From: Curtobacterium sp. MCPF17_052
Lineage (GTDB): Bacteria; Actinomycetota; Actinomycetes; Actinomycetales; Microbacteriaceae
Length of the DNA stretch: 64,000 nucleotides
Reading direction: 5' to 3'
Assembly: GCF_003234085.1 (NCBI RefSeq)
Contig: NZ_QKSD01000014.1
Coordinates: forward strand, 46,223 to 110,222
The notes under the pieces were generated by a model. That model was not told the DNA's origin, ran no database searches, and saw nothing but the letters and a program-made list of their open reading frames with translations. Below are positions 48,110-57,248 of this stretch, in pieces. Position 1 is the stretch's first letter. Each line of letters opens with the position of its first letter. Both the position numbers and the translations under genes were made by a program.

Positions 48110-48601
48110 ATGCCCGAGGATCGCAGCCAGGTCACCGTCCGCACCGTCCCCGCCGACGCCCCGGAGGTCGACGTCCTGCTCGACCGGTACCTCGACGAGC
48201 GTGCGGCGACCTTCCCGAGCGCGCAGGGCTCGTACACGCGGAAGCGCACGCCGACCGTCGAGCTCACACCCCCGAACGGCACCTTCGTGGTCGCGTACGA
48301 CGGTGACACGGCAGTCGGCTGTGGCGGGCTCCGCCGCATCGCGGACGACGGCGACGAGGTCCGGTTCGAGGTCAAGCACGTCTTCGTCCTGCCCGAGGGC
48401 CGTGGGCACGGTGTCGCGACCGCCGTGATGGACGTCCTCGAGCAGGCCGCGGCGGCCTTCGGCGCGACGAGCATCGTCCTCGACACGAACGACGCGCTGG
48501 TCGCCGCCGGTGCGATGTACCGCAGCCGTGGCTACGACCGCGTGCCGGCCTTCAACGACAACCCCAACGCGACCGCCTGGTACCGCAAGCCGGTCCGCTG
48601 A
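48110..48601 (+). CDS. GNAT-family N-acetyltransferase
   Basis: This is a 163-residue protein. It has the acetyl-CoA fold core VVAYDGDTAVGCGGLRRI, EVKHVFVLPEGRGHGVATAVMDVLEQAA (the R/Q-x-x-G-x-G/A loop GRGHGVA), then VLDTNDALVAAGAMYRSRGYDRVPAFNDNP. The substrate cannot be inferred. It stands alone on the plus strand between dapB (divergent) and a histidine phosphatase (convergent). The 70-bp gap after it contains a palindromic pair of CGGGAGGC motifs (48611-48627). Confidence 0.85.
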   Translation: MPEDRSQVTVRTVPADAPEVDVLLDRYLDERAATFPSAQGSYTRKRTPTVELTPPNGTFVVAYDGDTAVGCGGLRRIADDGDEVRFEVKHVFVLPEGRGHGVATAVMDVLEQAAAAFGATSIVLDTNDALVAAGAMYRSRGYDRVPAFNDNPNATAWYRKPVR

Positions 48602-48671
48602 CGCACCACGGGCCTCCCGGGAGGCACGGTGTCGGTCCGCCGCGCGGGTCGCGACGACGCACGGGCTCCGT

Positions 48672-49274
48672 CTAGAGCGGCTGCGGCACCGGCAGGCCGG
48701 TGCGGAGTTCGACGGGCAGGTGCGCCAGGTCGTTCAGTGTGACGAGCTCGGCGGGCTTCGCCGACCGGATCCGGATGATCGTCAGCGAGCTGTGGGCGAC
48801 GTTCGTGCCCATCCAGCGCCATTCGGGTGCCTGGAAGACCTCGCGCACGAACCAGCCGATGACGGCGTTGTGGGTGATGAGGAGGTCGTGCCGGTCCTCC
48901 ATCGCGGGCGTGAACCACTCCGCGACGGCGTCCTCCATCTGTGCCTGCCCGGCGGCGATCTCCTCTTCCGTGACGCCGCCGTACCAGCCCTTGTAGGCGT
49001 GCGGCATGTCGGGCGTCGGGCCGGAGGGGATGCAGTCGAACAGCAGCGTGGACGGCTCGGGCTGGATCGCGGGGAGGCGCTGCTGCAGGAAGGACGCGGT
49101 CTCGCTCGGGGCGTCGAGCGGGGAGTGCCAGACGCCGTCGAAGGGCACACCGCCCAGTCGGTCGGCGATGAGCATGGCCTGCCGCTTGCCGCGTTCCGAG
49201 AGCTTGCCGTCGCGCAGACCGTGCTCGGCGTCCTGGTGTTCGCCGTGCCGGACGAGGTAGAGGTAGTGCGACAT
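48672..49274 (-). CDS. histidine phosphatase family protein (phosphoglycerate-mutase-like)
   Basis: This is a 200-residue protein. It has the catalytic motif LYLVRHGEHQDAEHG (RHG), then LSERGKRQAMLIADRLG, VWHSPLDAPSETASFL, and the second His in LLITHNAVIGWFVREV. Such enzymes remove phosphate from small molecules or proteins; the target is unknown. ATG 49274 is taken, although TTG 49286 overlaps the upstream peptidase stop (TTGA) and would couple the two genes. Confidence 0.85.
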   Translation of the reverse strand: MSHYLYLVRHGEHQDAEHGLRDGKLSERGKRQAMLIADRLGGVPFDGVWHSPLDAPSETASFLQQRLPAIQPEPSTLLFDCIPSGPTPDMPHAYKGWYGGVTEEEIAAGQAQMEDAVAEWFTPAMEDRHDLLITHNAVIGWFVREVFQAPEWRWMGTNVAHSSLTIIRIRSAKPAELVTLNDLAHLPVELRTGLPVPQPL

Positions 49275-49282
49275 CGTGGAGG

Positions 49283-50623
49283 TCAACCGTCGATCCCGAG
49301 CGCCGCTGCCAGGCGCTCGCGCTGGACGTCCCCGACCACGGCCGTCACGGTCGGTCGGGTGAGGAGGTCGCGGGACAGGTCGAGGACGTCGGTGGCGGTC
49401 ACGCGGTCCACACGCTCGAGGGCGGTGGCGAGGTCGGTGAACTCCCCCGTGCCGAGCTCGGCCCGACCGAGGCGGGTCATCCGGGCGTCGGAGTCCTCGA
49501 GCGAGAGCGTCAGCGCGCCCTCGATCTGGCCCTTGGCACGGCGGAGCTCCTCGTCCGTGATGCCGTCGTCGGCCATCCGGCGGAACTCGCCGTCGATGAT
49601 GTCGATGACACCGGCGACGTTGTCGGGCGCGCAGCCCGCGTAGACGCCGAAGGCGCCGTTGTCGAGGTACGCCGGAGCGAAGGACGACACCGCGTACGCC
49701 AGACCGCGGCGCTCGCGCACCTCTTGGAAGAGGCGGGAGCTCATGCCGCCACCGAGCACGGCGTTGAGGACGCTCAGCACCGGCCGACGGTCGTCCCGCA
49801 GGTCGAGCCCCTGCGAGCCACGGAGCATGCTGACCTGCTCGGTCGGGCGGTGCACGACCCGGAGCGAGGACTCCACCGGGTCGGCGGCGGGCTGCGCTTC
49901 GCGTCGGGCGAGCGGGCCGGCCGCGGTCGCGTCGGAGAAGACGGCCTCGACCAGGGCGCAGAAGTGGTCGTGGTCGACGGCACCAGCTGCGGTGACGACG
50001 ATGCCGTTCGGCTCGTAGTGCTCGGCGTAGTGCGCCATCACCTCGTCACGCTGGACCTCACGGATGCTCTCCGGGGTGCCACCGATCGGGCGTCCCAGGG
50101 CGTGCCCGTCGAACGTGGCGGCGAAGAAGGCCTCGCCCGCGACGTCGGCCGGGTCGTCCGCGGCCATCGCGAGTTCTTCGAGGATGACCCCGCGCTCGAT
50201 GTCGAACGCCGAGGACTCGAGGGTGGAGTTCGACACCATGTCGCCGATGACCCCCACGGCCATCGGGACGTCCGTGTCCCGCACCCGCGCGTAGTAGCAG
50301 GTGTACTCCTTGGCGGTCGCGGCGTTGTGCTCGCCACCGACGGAGTCGAACGCGACGGCGATGTCCAGCGCACTGCGCTCGGTCGTGCCCTTGAAGAGCA
50401 GGTGTTCGAGGAAGTGCGTCGAACCGAACTGGCCGGCCCGTTCGTCCCGGGAGCCGACACCGACCCAGTACCCGATGCTCGTGGAGTGGACGGACGGGAC
50501 GGATTCGGTGAGCACACGGACGCCCGAGGCGAGAACGGTGCGCCGGACGAGGGCTCCACCGGACGTCACGAAGGACGTTTCCGGAGCCTCGAGCGGCAGC
50601 GGCACTGGGCGGTTCATCGTCAT
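49283..50623 (-). CDS. M16-family zinc metallopeptidase (PepR/YmxG-like)
   Basis: This is a 446-residue pitrilysin-type peptidase. It has the inverted zinc motif HFLEHLLFKGT (HxxEH), the distal Glu in GGEHNAATAKEYTCYYA, and the C-terminal half-domain with GGGMSSRLFQEVRERRGLAYAVSSF (the R/Y pair that completes the active site). In actinobacteria this gene normally follows pnp; here a TetR gene and a YbhB gene lie between. ATG 50623 or 50617 are both possible starts, with weak ribosome sites. Confidence 0.92.
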   Translation of the reverse strand: MTMNRPVPLPLEAPETSFVTSGGALVRRTVLASGVRVLTESVPSVHSTSIGYWVGVGSRDERAGQFGSTHFLEHLLFKGTTERSALDIAVAFDSVGGEHNAATAKEYTCYYARVRDTDVPMAVGVIGDMVSNSTLESSAFDIERGVILEELAMAADDPADVAGEAFFAATFDGHALGRPIGGTPESIREVQRDEVMAHYAEHYEPNGIVVTAAGAVDHDHFCALVEAVFSDATAAGPLARREAQPAADPVESSLRVVHRPTEQVSMLRGSQGLDLRDDRRPVLSVLNAVLGGGMSSRLFQEVRERRGLAYAVSSFAPAYLDNGAFGVYAGCAPDNVAGVIDIIDGEFRRMADDGITDEELRRAKGQIEGALTLSLEDSDARMTRLGRAELGTGEFTDLATALERVDRVTATDVLDLSRDLLTRPTVTAVVGDVQRERLAAALGIDG

Positions 50624-50706
50624 GACTCTACTGAAGAGCGGACACCCGTCGCCCAGTTTGACGGCCCGGTGGGGCACGGCGCACCCGATGGGGGACAAGA
50701 AATGTG

Positions 50707-50726
50707 GACAGACCGACTCGTCTGTC
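50707..50726. promoter_or_regulatory. candidate TetR-family operator
   Basis: GACAGAC-CGACTC-GTCTGTC is a perfect 7+7 inverted repeat with a 6-bp spacer, 140 bp upstream of the TetR gene at 50866. The size and symmetry fit a TetR-family dimer site, and a further GTCC-type half follows. It lies between the divergent peptidase and regulator genes and so may control both. Confidence 0.65.
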
Positions 50727-50753
50727 TGTCCTCCTTGTGCTACTGTGGTGTCA

Positions 50754-50786
50754 CCGGATCGAGAGCCCCCCTAGATCTCGATCCGG
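50754..50786. promoter_or_regulatory. 33-bp inverted repeat in the regulator leader
   Basis: CCGGATCGAGA (50754-50764) pairs perfectly with 50776-50786 across an 11-nt spacer. It lies between the candidate operator and the regulator gene, so if transcribed it would form a stable hairpin in the 5' leader. Alternatively it is a second protein-binding site. Confidence 0.6.
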
Positions 50787-50865
50787 TGGCTCGGGACATC
50801 AGTCCTGCGCGGCAACGAGTCCCCCCACTCCGCCGCGGAGCCGATGACCCAAGGAGAGCCACGCT

Positions 50866-51537
50866 GTGACGGTCGATTCCCCCCAACCGACCGTCCAGCG
50901 TCTCCTGGGTCAGCGTCTGCAAGGACCGGCCCTGAGCACACAGAACCTTCCGTCGCCGGACGGGTCGAGCGTCCCCCCGGCTCCCCGTTCCGGCGGCGCG
51001 AAGGTCCGCATCCTCGAGACAGCGCTCCGACTGTTCTACGAAGAGGGCATCCGCGGCGTCGGCGTCGACCGGCTCATCTCCGAGGCGAGCGTCACGAAGG
51101 CGACGTTCTACAAGCACTACGGCTCGAAGGACAACCTGATCCTCGCCTACATGCACGAGCAGCACGCCCGCGAGCAGGCCGTGATGGACCGCATCGTCGC
51201 CGGTGCGGACGCGCCCGAGTCGGCCGTCCGCGCCTGGGTCGACGCCCTCGCGACCGAGGTCAACCAGGCCGAGTTCCGTGGCTGCGCGTTCCTCAACGCC
51301 GCTGCGGAGTACCACGACCCCCGCGACCCGGTCCGGCAGGTCGTCGCCATGCACCGCGACTGGTACACGGAGCGACTGGGTGACCTGTTGCAGGACGCCG
51401 GTCACCCGCTGCCCGGCGACGGCGCCGACGAACTCATGCTCGCGCGCGACGGCGCGATGAGCGGTGCCTACGCCGGCGACGCGATCGCCGCGACGGCCGC
51501 CCTCGGTCGGGTGGCCGAACGCGTGCTCGCCGCCTGA
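50866..51537 (+). CDS. TetR-family transcriptional regulator
   Basis: This is a 223-residue protein from GTG 50866 with AGGAG 9 nt upstream. About 40 variable residues come first. The DNA-binding domain is KVRILETALRLFYEEGIRGVGVDRLISEASVTKATFYKHYGSKDNLILAYM, the canonical TetR helix-turn-helix. The ligand domain is ERGCAFLNAAAEY-like (actual QAEFRGCAFLNAAAEYHDP), as in YbhB/AcrR-type sensors of small molecules. It is followed 57 bp later by a YbhB-like gene on the same strand, which it may regulate. The upstream inverted repeats are likely operators. Confidence 0.9.
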   Translation: MTVDSPQPTVQRLLGQRLQGPALSTQNLPSPDGSSVPPAPRSGGAKVRILETALRLFYEEGIRGVGVDRLISEASVTKATFYKHYGSKDNLILAYMHEQHAREQAVMDRIVAGADAPESAVRAWVDALATEVNQAEFRGCAFLNAAAEYHDPRDPVRQVVAMHRDWYTERLGDLLQDAGHPLPGDGADELMLARDGAMSGAYAGDAIAATAALGRVAERVLAA

Positions 51538-51594
51538 GCAGTCCGACCGGACGTTCCCCGGTTCCGTCGGGCCAGCGGGTGTTGGCTTGCGAGC

Positions 51595-52122
51595 ATGACC
51601 AACGACCCCAACTGGAACCTGCCGGACGTCCCCACCTTCGAGCTGACCAGCCCCGAGTTCACCGACGGCGGCGCCCTGCCGCAGGAGGCCCGTGGCGGCG
51701 ACGCGGGCGGTGCCGACCGCTCCCCCGAGCTGGCATGGTCCGGCGCACCCGAGGGCACCCGGAGCTTCGTCCTCACCGTGTACGACCCGGACGCACCGAC
51801 CGGCTCCGGCTTCTGGCACTGGACCCTGTCGGACATCCCCGCCTCGGTCACCTCGCTTCCGCAGGGCGCCGGCACCGATGACGCACTGCTGCCCGAGGGT
51901 GCCACGCGTCGCCGGAACGAGTTCGGCACGGACACCTTTCTCGGTGCCGCTCCGCCCGCCGGCCACGGCCCGCACCGTTACTTCTTCACGCTGAGCGCGC
52001 TCGACGTCCCGACGCTCGAGGTGCCCGCCGAGGCGACCCCCGCCGTCGTCGGCTTCGTGTTCCGCGAACACCTGCTCGGCCGCGCGCAGCTCGTGGGCAT
52101 CCAGGAGACCCCGGCGTCCTGA
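51595..52122 (+). CDS. YbhB/YbcL family (PEBP-like) protein
   Basis: This is a 175-residue protein of the phosphatidylethanolamine-binding fold. It has SPELAWSGAPEGTRSFVLTVYDPDAPTGSGFWHW (DPDAP motif at the ligand site), then GHGPHRYFFTLSALDVPTLEVP (GPHRYxF motif) and a C-terminal helix GFVFREHLLGRAQLVG. No signal peptide is seen. Function in bacteria is unknown. It is probably under control of the upstream TetR regulator. Confidence 0.9.
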   Translation: MTNDPNWNLPDVPTFELTSPEFTDGGALPQEARGGDAGGADRSPELAWSGAPEGTRSFVLTVYDPDAPTGSGFWHWTLSDIPASVTSLPQGAGTDDALLPEGATRRRNEFGTDTFLGAAPPAGHGPHRYFFTLSALDVPTLEVPAEATPAVVGFVFREHLLGRAQLVGIQETPAS

Positions 52123-52175
52123 CCCGAGCGGGTCCGGTCCGGTCGGCACTGCCGGGAGGCCCGCCCCACCACACG

Positions 52176-52211
52176 ACAACGGCCGCCGTCCAGCAGGACG
52201 GCGGCCGTTGT
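52176..52211. terminator. bidirectional hairpin terminator
   Basis: A perfect 16-bp stem (ACAACGGCCGCCGTCC at 52176-52191 with 52196-52211) and an AGCA tetraloop lie between the convergent YbhB gene and pnp. There is no T run; the strength comes from the GC stem. Confidence 0.8.
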
Positions 52212-52232
52212 GGCGCTGGAGCTGATCAGGGA

Positions 52233-54521
52233 TCAGCCTTCGGCGGGGACCTCGGTGTGGGTGCCGTGGTCGTCGCGACCCTCGGTGTCGACCTCGTCGG
52301 CCACGACCGGGGCGAGCGAGAGCTTGCCGCGGTCGTCCACCTTGGTGACCTCGACCAGGATCTTCTGGCCGACGCCCAGGACGTCCTCGACGTTCTCGAC
52401 GCGCTTGCCACCGGCGAGCTTGCGGACCTCGGAGACGTGCAGCAGACCGTCGCGGCCCGGCATCAGCGACACGAAGGCACCGAACGTCGCGATCTTGACG
52501 ACCGTGCCGAGGAACTGGTCCCCGATCTCCGGGTTCGTCGGGTTCGCGATCGCGTTGACCTGCGCACGCGCGGCCTCGGCGGACGGACCGTCGACGGCAC
52601 CGATGTACACCGTGCCGTCGTCCTCGATCGAGATGTCGGCGCCCGTGGTGTCCTGGATGCCGTTGATCGTCTTGCCCTTCGGGCCGATCAGCTCGCCGAT
52701 CTTGTCGACCGGGATGTTGACCGAGATCACGCGCGGGGCGGTGTCGGCCATCTCGTCCGGGCCGTCGATGGCCTCGTTGAGCACACCGAGGATGGCCGAA
52801 CGGGCCTCCTTGGCCTGCTTCAGCGCGGCGTCGAGCACCGACGACGGGATGCCGTCGAGCTTGGTGTCGAGCTGGATGGCGGTGACGAACTCGGAGGTAC
52901 CGGCGACCTTGAAGTCCATGTCACCGAGTGCGTCCTCCGCACCGAGGATGTCGGTCAGCGCCGCGTAGCGGGTCTGACCGTCGACGGTGTCGGAGACCAG
53001 GCCCATCGCGATGCCCGCGACGGGGGCCTTGAGGGGCACACCGGCGTTGAGCAGCGACAGGGTCGAGGCGCAGACGGATCCCATCGAGGTGGAACCGTTG
53101 GAGCTGAGCGCCTCGGAGACCTGGCGGATCGCGTAGGGGAACTCCTCGCGCGACGGCAGCACCGGCACGAGGGCGCGCTCGGCGAGGAAGCCGTGCCCGA
53201 TCTCGCGACGCTTCGGCGAACCGACACGGCCGGTCTCACCGGTCGAGTACGGCGGGAAGTTGTAGTGGTGCAGGTAGCGCTTCTTCGTGATGGGCGACAG
53301 CGAGTCGATCTGCTGCTCCATCTTGAGCATGTTCAGCGTGGTGACGCCGAGGATCTGCGTCTCGCCGCGCTGGAACACCGCGGAACCGTGGACGCGCGGG
53401 ATCACGGCGACCTCGGCGTCGAGCGGACGGATGTCGGCGAGCCCACGACCGTCCATGCGGACCTGCTCGGTCAGGATGCGGCCGCGGACGACCTTCTTCG
53501 TGACCGACTTGTACGCGGCGCTGACCTGGCTGTTCGCGACCTCGGGCAGCGTGCCCGCGGCGACCTGCTCGGCGATGGCGGCCTTGACACGCGACTTGAG
53601 CGCGTCGTCGGCGTCCTGGCGCTCGGTCTTGCCGGCGATCTTGTAGACGTCACCGAGCTCGGAGAGCGCGAGGGACTCGACGGCCGCGTAGACCTCGTCG
53701 GCGTACGGCGGGAAGACCGGGTAGTCCTGGATCTCCTTGGCCGACTGCGCGGCGAGCTTCGCCTGCGCCTCGACGAGGGCCTTGAGGAACGGCTTGGCCG
53801 CTTCGAGGCCCTGCGCGACGACGGACTCGTCGGGCTTGGTGGCGCCGCCCTGGATGAGGTCCCAGCTGTGCTCGGTGGCCTCGGCCTCGACCATCATGAT
53901 CGCGACGTCTTCGTTGCCGGCTTCGTCGGTGACGACGCGGCCCGCGACGGTGAGGTCGAAGACGGCCTCGGCCAGCTGCGAGGCCTTCGGGAACGCGACC
54001 CACTGGTCGGTGCCGTTCGCGCCCGGGATCAGCGCGAGACGCACACCGGCGATCGGGCCGGAGAACGGCAGACCGGAGATCTGCGTCGACGCGGACGCGG
54101 CGTTGATGGCCAGCGCGTCGTAGAACTCGTCCGGCGCGATGCTCAGGACGGTGATGACGATCTGGACCTCGTTGCGGAGGCCGTCGACGAACGACGGGCG
54201 CAGCGGCCGGTCGATGAGGCGGCAGACGAGGATCGCCTCGGTGCTGGGGCGGCCTTCCCGGCGGAAGAACGAGCCGGGGATCTTGCCGGCTGCGTACGAG
54301 CGCTCTTCGACGTCGACCGTCAGCGGGAAGAAGTCGAAGCCCTCACGCGGGTGCTTGCCGGCGCTGGTGGCCGAGAGCAGCATGGTCTCTTCGTCGAGGT
54401 ACGCGGCGACGGCACCCTGTGCCTGCTGCGCGAGACGACCGGTCTCGAACCGGACCGTCCTGGTGCCGAAGCGACCGTTGTCGATGGTCGCTTCCGCGAA
54501 CTTGATCTCGGGACCCTCCAT
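52233..54521 (-). CDS. pnp: polyribonucleotide nucleotidyltransferase (PNPase)
   Basis: This is a 762-residue protein with two RNase PH domains (N-terminal around [21 protein letters not shown]; second core [19 protein letters not shown] and [10 protein letters not shown], with the metal Asp residues). A KH domain follows ([16 protein letters not shown]), then an S1 domain ([28 protein letters not shown]). It degrades RNA phosphorolytically in the degradosome. ATG 54521 has a perfect GGAGG. In most relatives pnp is directly next to rpsO; here two genes intervene on the plus and minus strands. Confidence 0.98.
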   Translation of the reverse strand: MEGPEIKFAEATIDNGRFGTRTVRFETGRLAQQAQGAVAAYLDEETMLLSATSAGKHPREGFDFFPLTVDVEERSYAAGKIPGSFFRREGRPSTEAILVCRLIDRPLRPSFVDGLRNEVQIVITVLSIAPDEFYDALAINAASASTQISGLPFSGPIAGVRLALIPGANGTDQWVAFPKASQLAEAVFDLTVAGRVVTDEAGNEDVAIMMVEAEATEHSWDLIQGGATKPDESVVAQGLEAAKPFLKALVEAQAKLAAQSAKEIQDYPVFPPYADEVYAAVESLALSELGDVYKIAGKTERQDADDALKSRVKAAIAEQVAAGTLPEVANSQVSAAYKSVTKKVVRGRILTEQVRMDGRGLADIRPLDAEVAVIPRVHGSAVFQRGETQILGVTTLNMLKMEQQIDSLSPITKKRYLHHYNFPPYSTGETGRVGSPKRREIGHGFLAERALVPVLPSREEFPYAIRQVSEALSSNGSTSMGSVCASTLSLLNAGVPLKAPVAGIAMGLVSDTVDGQTRYAALTDILGAEDALGDMDFKVAGTSEFVTAIQLDTKLDGIPSSVLDAALKQAKEARSAILGVLNEAIDGPDEMADTAPRVISVNIPVDKIGELIGPKGKTINGIQDTTGADISIEDDGTVYIGAVDGPSAEAARAQVNAIANPTNPEIGDQFLGTVVKIATFGAFVSLMPGRDGLLHVSEVRKLAGGKRVENVEDVLGVGQKILVEVTKVDDRGKLSLAPVVADEVDTEGRDDHGTHTEVPAEG

Positions 54522-54802
54522 AGAGGATGCCTCCTTGCGTGTGTGGTGCAGCAGACCAGGCCTCGGGCACACTCGTGCACGTGCGCTCCACGACGCGGAA
54601 CGCATGTCTGGCCAGCAGTAGAAGCACACGGGACGAGGACCGGCCCGGACGCCACCACCGATGACCAGCTTCGTGCCGGTCTGCGTGCGATGTCGTGATT
54701 CGTCTCGGGGAACGGTCCCCAGACCAGCCGACCTTAGCATTCCGGGATGGACGAGCGGCGGTGCTCCAGGCGAACGGGCGTGTCCTCACCTAGCCTGCAG
54801 GG

Positions 54803-56017
54803 ATGCGTCGGAACCCTGCCCTCGTCCGTCGGCCGCACCGGCGGCACGTCCTCCTCGCCGTGACCGTGCTCGTGGGGGCCCTGGTCGTCCCGGTGGTCAC
54901 TTCCGCACCGGCGTCCGCCACCGACTACCCGACGTGGCAGGACGTGCAGCGCGCGGAGGGGAACGAGCAGGCCAAGCAGGCCGAGGTCGCGGAGGTCCGG
55001 GCAGCCCTGGAGTCGGTGCAGGCAGAGGCGGCCGCGAAGTCGCAGGTCGCCCTCGACCGGTCCGCGGAGGCGACGCAGGCCGAGGCGGACCTGGCCGAGG
55101 CCACGCGGACGGCCACGAGCCTCCAGGCCCATGCCCACCAGGCCGCAGCGACCGCCGAGCGCGCGCAGACACGGGCGGGACGGCTGGCCGCGGACCTGTA
55201 CCGCGACGGCTCGACCGACCAGATGACCACCCGGATCGCGACGGCGGGGAACCCGGACGCCCTGCTCTACCAGCTGGGCGCGCTCGACCAGCTGTCCACG
55301 ACCTGGGCCGGCGTGCTGGACGACGCCGCCGTCTCGGCGAAGACGGCGTCCTCGCTGCACGACCAGGCGGCCCGGGCCGAGGACGAGCGCGCCTCGCTCG
55401 CCGCGGACGCCGAGGCGAAGGCCGCGACGGCGAAGGCGGCGCAGCAGCGCGCGGACGCGGCGGTCGCGTCGACCGAGTCGCACAGTGACGAGCTCTACGC
55501 GCAGCTCGCGACACTCCGGGACTCGACGGCTGAGACGCAGCGTCGCTACGAGGTCGGACAGGCGGTCGCCGCACAGGCGGCAGCACAGGCCGCGGCAGCG
55601 AGGGCCGCCGCCCGGGCAGCAGCGGCAGCCGCGGCGGCACCCACCTCGACCGGGGGCTCGGCATCGGCCGGCAACGCCTACCCGAGCACCGAGGGGGTCA
55701 CGGTCGACCCGGCTGGCGCGCAGGCCTACGCGCGGAGCGTGCTCGGCAGCTACGGCTGGGGCGACGACCAGTTCGGCTGCCTGGTGTCACTGTGGACGCA
55801 GGAGTCCGGCTGGCGCGCGAACGCCCTGAACTCGTCGAGCGGTGCCTACGGGATCCCGCAGGCCCTCCCTGCGTCGAAGCTCGCCGCCGCCGGTGCGGAC
55901 TGGCGGACGAACGCGCAGACGCAGGTCAACTGGGGCCTCGCGTACATCAAGAGCAGCTACGGCACGCCGTGCGGTGCCTGGGGCCACGAGATGAGCGTCG
56001 ACCCGCACTGGTACTGA
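54803..56017 (+). CDS. secreted coiled-coil protein with lytic-transglycosylase-like C-terminus
   Basis: This is a 404-residue protein. It has a Sec signal peptide (MRRNPALVRRPHRRH then LLAVTVLVGALVVPVVTSAPASA, cleavage after Ala-Ser-Ala). An Ala/Glu/Gln-rich coiled coil runs from about residue 45 to 265, interrupted by ADLYRDGSTDQMTTRIATA as in NlpC-associated coiled-coil proteins. After an Ala/Ser/Gly linker, residues about 300-404 form an SLT-like domain: FGCLVSLWTQESGWRANALNSSSGAYGIPQALP, with the candidate catalytic Glu in TQESGW, and a cysteine pair. It probably cleaves peptidoglycan glycan strands. It is divergent from pnp. Confidence 0.82.
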   Translation: MRRNPALVRRPHRRHVLLAVTVLVGALVVPVVTSAPASATDYPTWQDVQRAEGNEQAKQAEVAEVRAALESVQAEAAAKSQVALDRSAEATQAEADLAEATRTATSLQAHAHQAAATAERAQTRAGRLAADLYRDGSTDQMTTRIATAGNPDALLYQLGALDQLSTTWAGVLDDAAVSAKTASSLHDQAARAEDERASLAADAEAKAATAKAAQQRADAAVASTESHSDELYAQLATLRDSTAETQRRYEVGQAVAAQAAAQAAAARAAARAAAAAAAAPTSTGGSASAGNAYPSTEGVTVDPAGAQAYARSVLGSYGWGDDQFGCLVSLWTQESGWRANALNSSSGAYGIPQALPASKLAAAGADWRTNAQTQVNWGLAYIKSSYGTPCGAWGHEMSVDPHWY

Positions 56018-56033
56018 CCCCGACGCAGAGCAG

Positions 56034-56666
56034 CTACTGCTGGCGCTGCATCCCGCCGAGCAGCGACGCGAAGTCCACGACCTCGGGCAGGGCGTCCGCC
56101 TGCTGCGGCTGACGACGGGAGGCCCGCATCATCCACGCCAGGTCGGCTCCGGCCCGGCGGATGCGCGCGTCGAGCGTGCCCGCGTCGTCGCTCCCCCAGT
56201 CGTCCGTCGCCGCGAAGACCCCGGTGGGGACGACCGCGGCGCGGAGGTAGGCGAAGACCGGGCGGATGCCGTGTTCGAGGGCGAGCGAGTGCCGTGCGGT
56301 GCCGCCGGTGGCCCCGAGCAGCACCGGCATGTCGGCGAGGGCGTCCTTGTCGAGGACGTCGAGGAAGGACTTCGCCAGGCCGCTCATGCCGGCGGTGAAG
56401 ACCGGGGTGACGAAGACGACCGCATCCGCCTCGACGACCGTCGCCATCGCGGTGGTCAGGGCCGGGGCGGCGAAGCGCGTGAGCATGGCGTCGGTGATCT
56501 CGTGCGCGAGCGGACGGAGGTCGACGTTCCGCAGCTCGACCGGGTCGCCGGTGGAGCGGCCGGCGGTCGACAGCGCGCCGACGGTCGCGGCGCCGAGGCG
56601 GTCGGCGAGCAGGCGGGTCGAGCTGGGCTCGGAGAGACCGGCGGAGACGACGGCGATGGTGGTCAT
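56034..56666 (-). CDS. NADPH-dependent FMN reductase family protein
   Basis: This is a 210-residue flavodoxin-fold protein. It has IAVVSAGLSEPSSTRLLADRL at the FMN phosphate loop, then ADAVVFVTPVFTAGMSGLAKSFLDVL and VLLGATGGTARHSLALEHGIRPVFAYLRAAVVPTGVFAA. The family (CE1759-like) reduces flavins with NAD(P)H. ATG 56666 is used. The start region contains an ATGCAAACGCATC-type short palindrome near 56683-56694. The gene is convergent with the lytic enzyme. Confidence 0.85.
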   Translation of the reverse strand: MTTIAVVSAGLSEPSSTRLLADRLGAATVGALSTAGRSTGDPVELRNVDLRPLAHEITDAMLTRFAAPALTTAMATVVEADAVVFVTPVFTAGMSGLAKSFLDVLDKDALADMPVLLGATGGTARHSLALEHGIRPVFAYLRAAVVPTGVFAATDDWGSDDAGTLDARIRRAGADLAWMMRASRRQPQQADALPEVVDFASLLGGMQRQQ

Positions 56667-56757
56667 GGTGATTCCCGACTTTCGATGCGTTTGCATGAAC
56701 CATAGCAGGAACCCGAGGAGGCCGACGTGCATTCCCGTGGCCGCACGCGGAACGACA

Positions 56758-56792
56758 GAAGCCCCGTCCCTCACGGAGAGGAACGGGGCTTC
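56758..56792. terminator. rpsO terminator hairpin
   Basis: GAAGCCCCGT (56758-56767) pairs perfectly with 56783-56792 across a 15-nt loop. On the minus strand it lies about 40 bp past the rpsO stop and is followed by a modest T-rich stretch. Confidence 0.65.
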
Positions 56793-56832
56793 CGATCAGC
56801 AGGGCTGCACGACGGCAGCGCTCCTGGTACGA

Positions 56833-57102
56833 CTAGCGGCGCAGGCCGAGACGCTCGATGAGCGTGCGGTAGCGGGCGATGTCGACGTCGGAGAGGTACC
56901 CGAGGAGACGGCGGCGCTGACCGACCATGAGGAGCAGGCCACGACGCGAGTGGTGGTCGTGCTTGTGCTCCTTGAGGTGCTCGTTCAGGTCGTTGATACG
57001 ACGCGTCAGAACGGCGACCTGGACCTCGGGGGATCCGGTGTCGCCCGGGTGGGTCGCGTACTCTTCGATGATCTCCTGCTTGATCTTGGCGTCAAGTGCC
57101 AT
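56833..57102 (-). CDS. rpsO: 30S ribosomal protein S15
   Basis: This is an 89-residue protein of normal length with the S15 sequence: [62 protein letters not shown] and [14 protein letters not shown]. It binds 16S rRNA early in 30S assembly. The ATG at 57102 is preceded by AAAGGGGATCC. The 147-bp leader contains two CTCACGC-type repeats that could allow autoregulatory folding; this is only a guess. Confidence 0.98.
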   Translation of the reverse strand: MALDAKIKQEIIEEYATHPGDTGSPEVQVAVLTRRINDLNEHLKEHKHDHHSRRGLLLMVGQRRRLLGYLSDVDIARYRTLIERLGLRR

Positions 57103-57208
57103 GGAGGATCCCCTTTCCTGCTCTGCGTGAGAGCTCTGTCCGTTGCGCGGTGCCCACACCTGATGCGTGAGCGCTCTTGATCCGCGGCCGTTCGACGGCA
57201 ACCGCACG

Positions 57209-57214
57209 AGCATA
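57209..57214 (-). promoter_or_regulatory. candidate extended -10 promoter for rpsO
   Basis: On the minus strand TGGTATGCT matches an extended -10 (TGn-TATnnT), 107 bp upstream of rpsO. A clear -35 is not visible, as is common for extended -10 promoters. Confidence 0.3.
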
Positions 57215-57248
57215 CCAGAGCAGGAACGCGTCGACGGGACCCGGCCGC

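Noticed and set aside
57103..57208. Structured autoregulatory leader of rpsO
   Set aside because: Some CTCACGC-type repeats are present, but I could not fold a convincing conserved structure.
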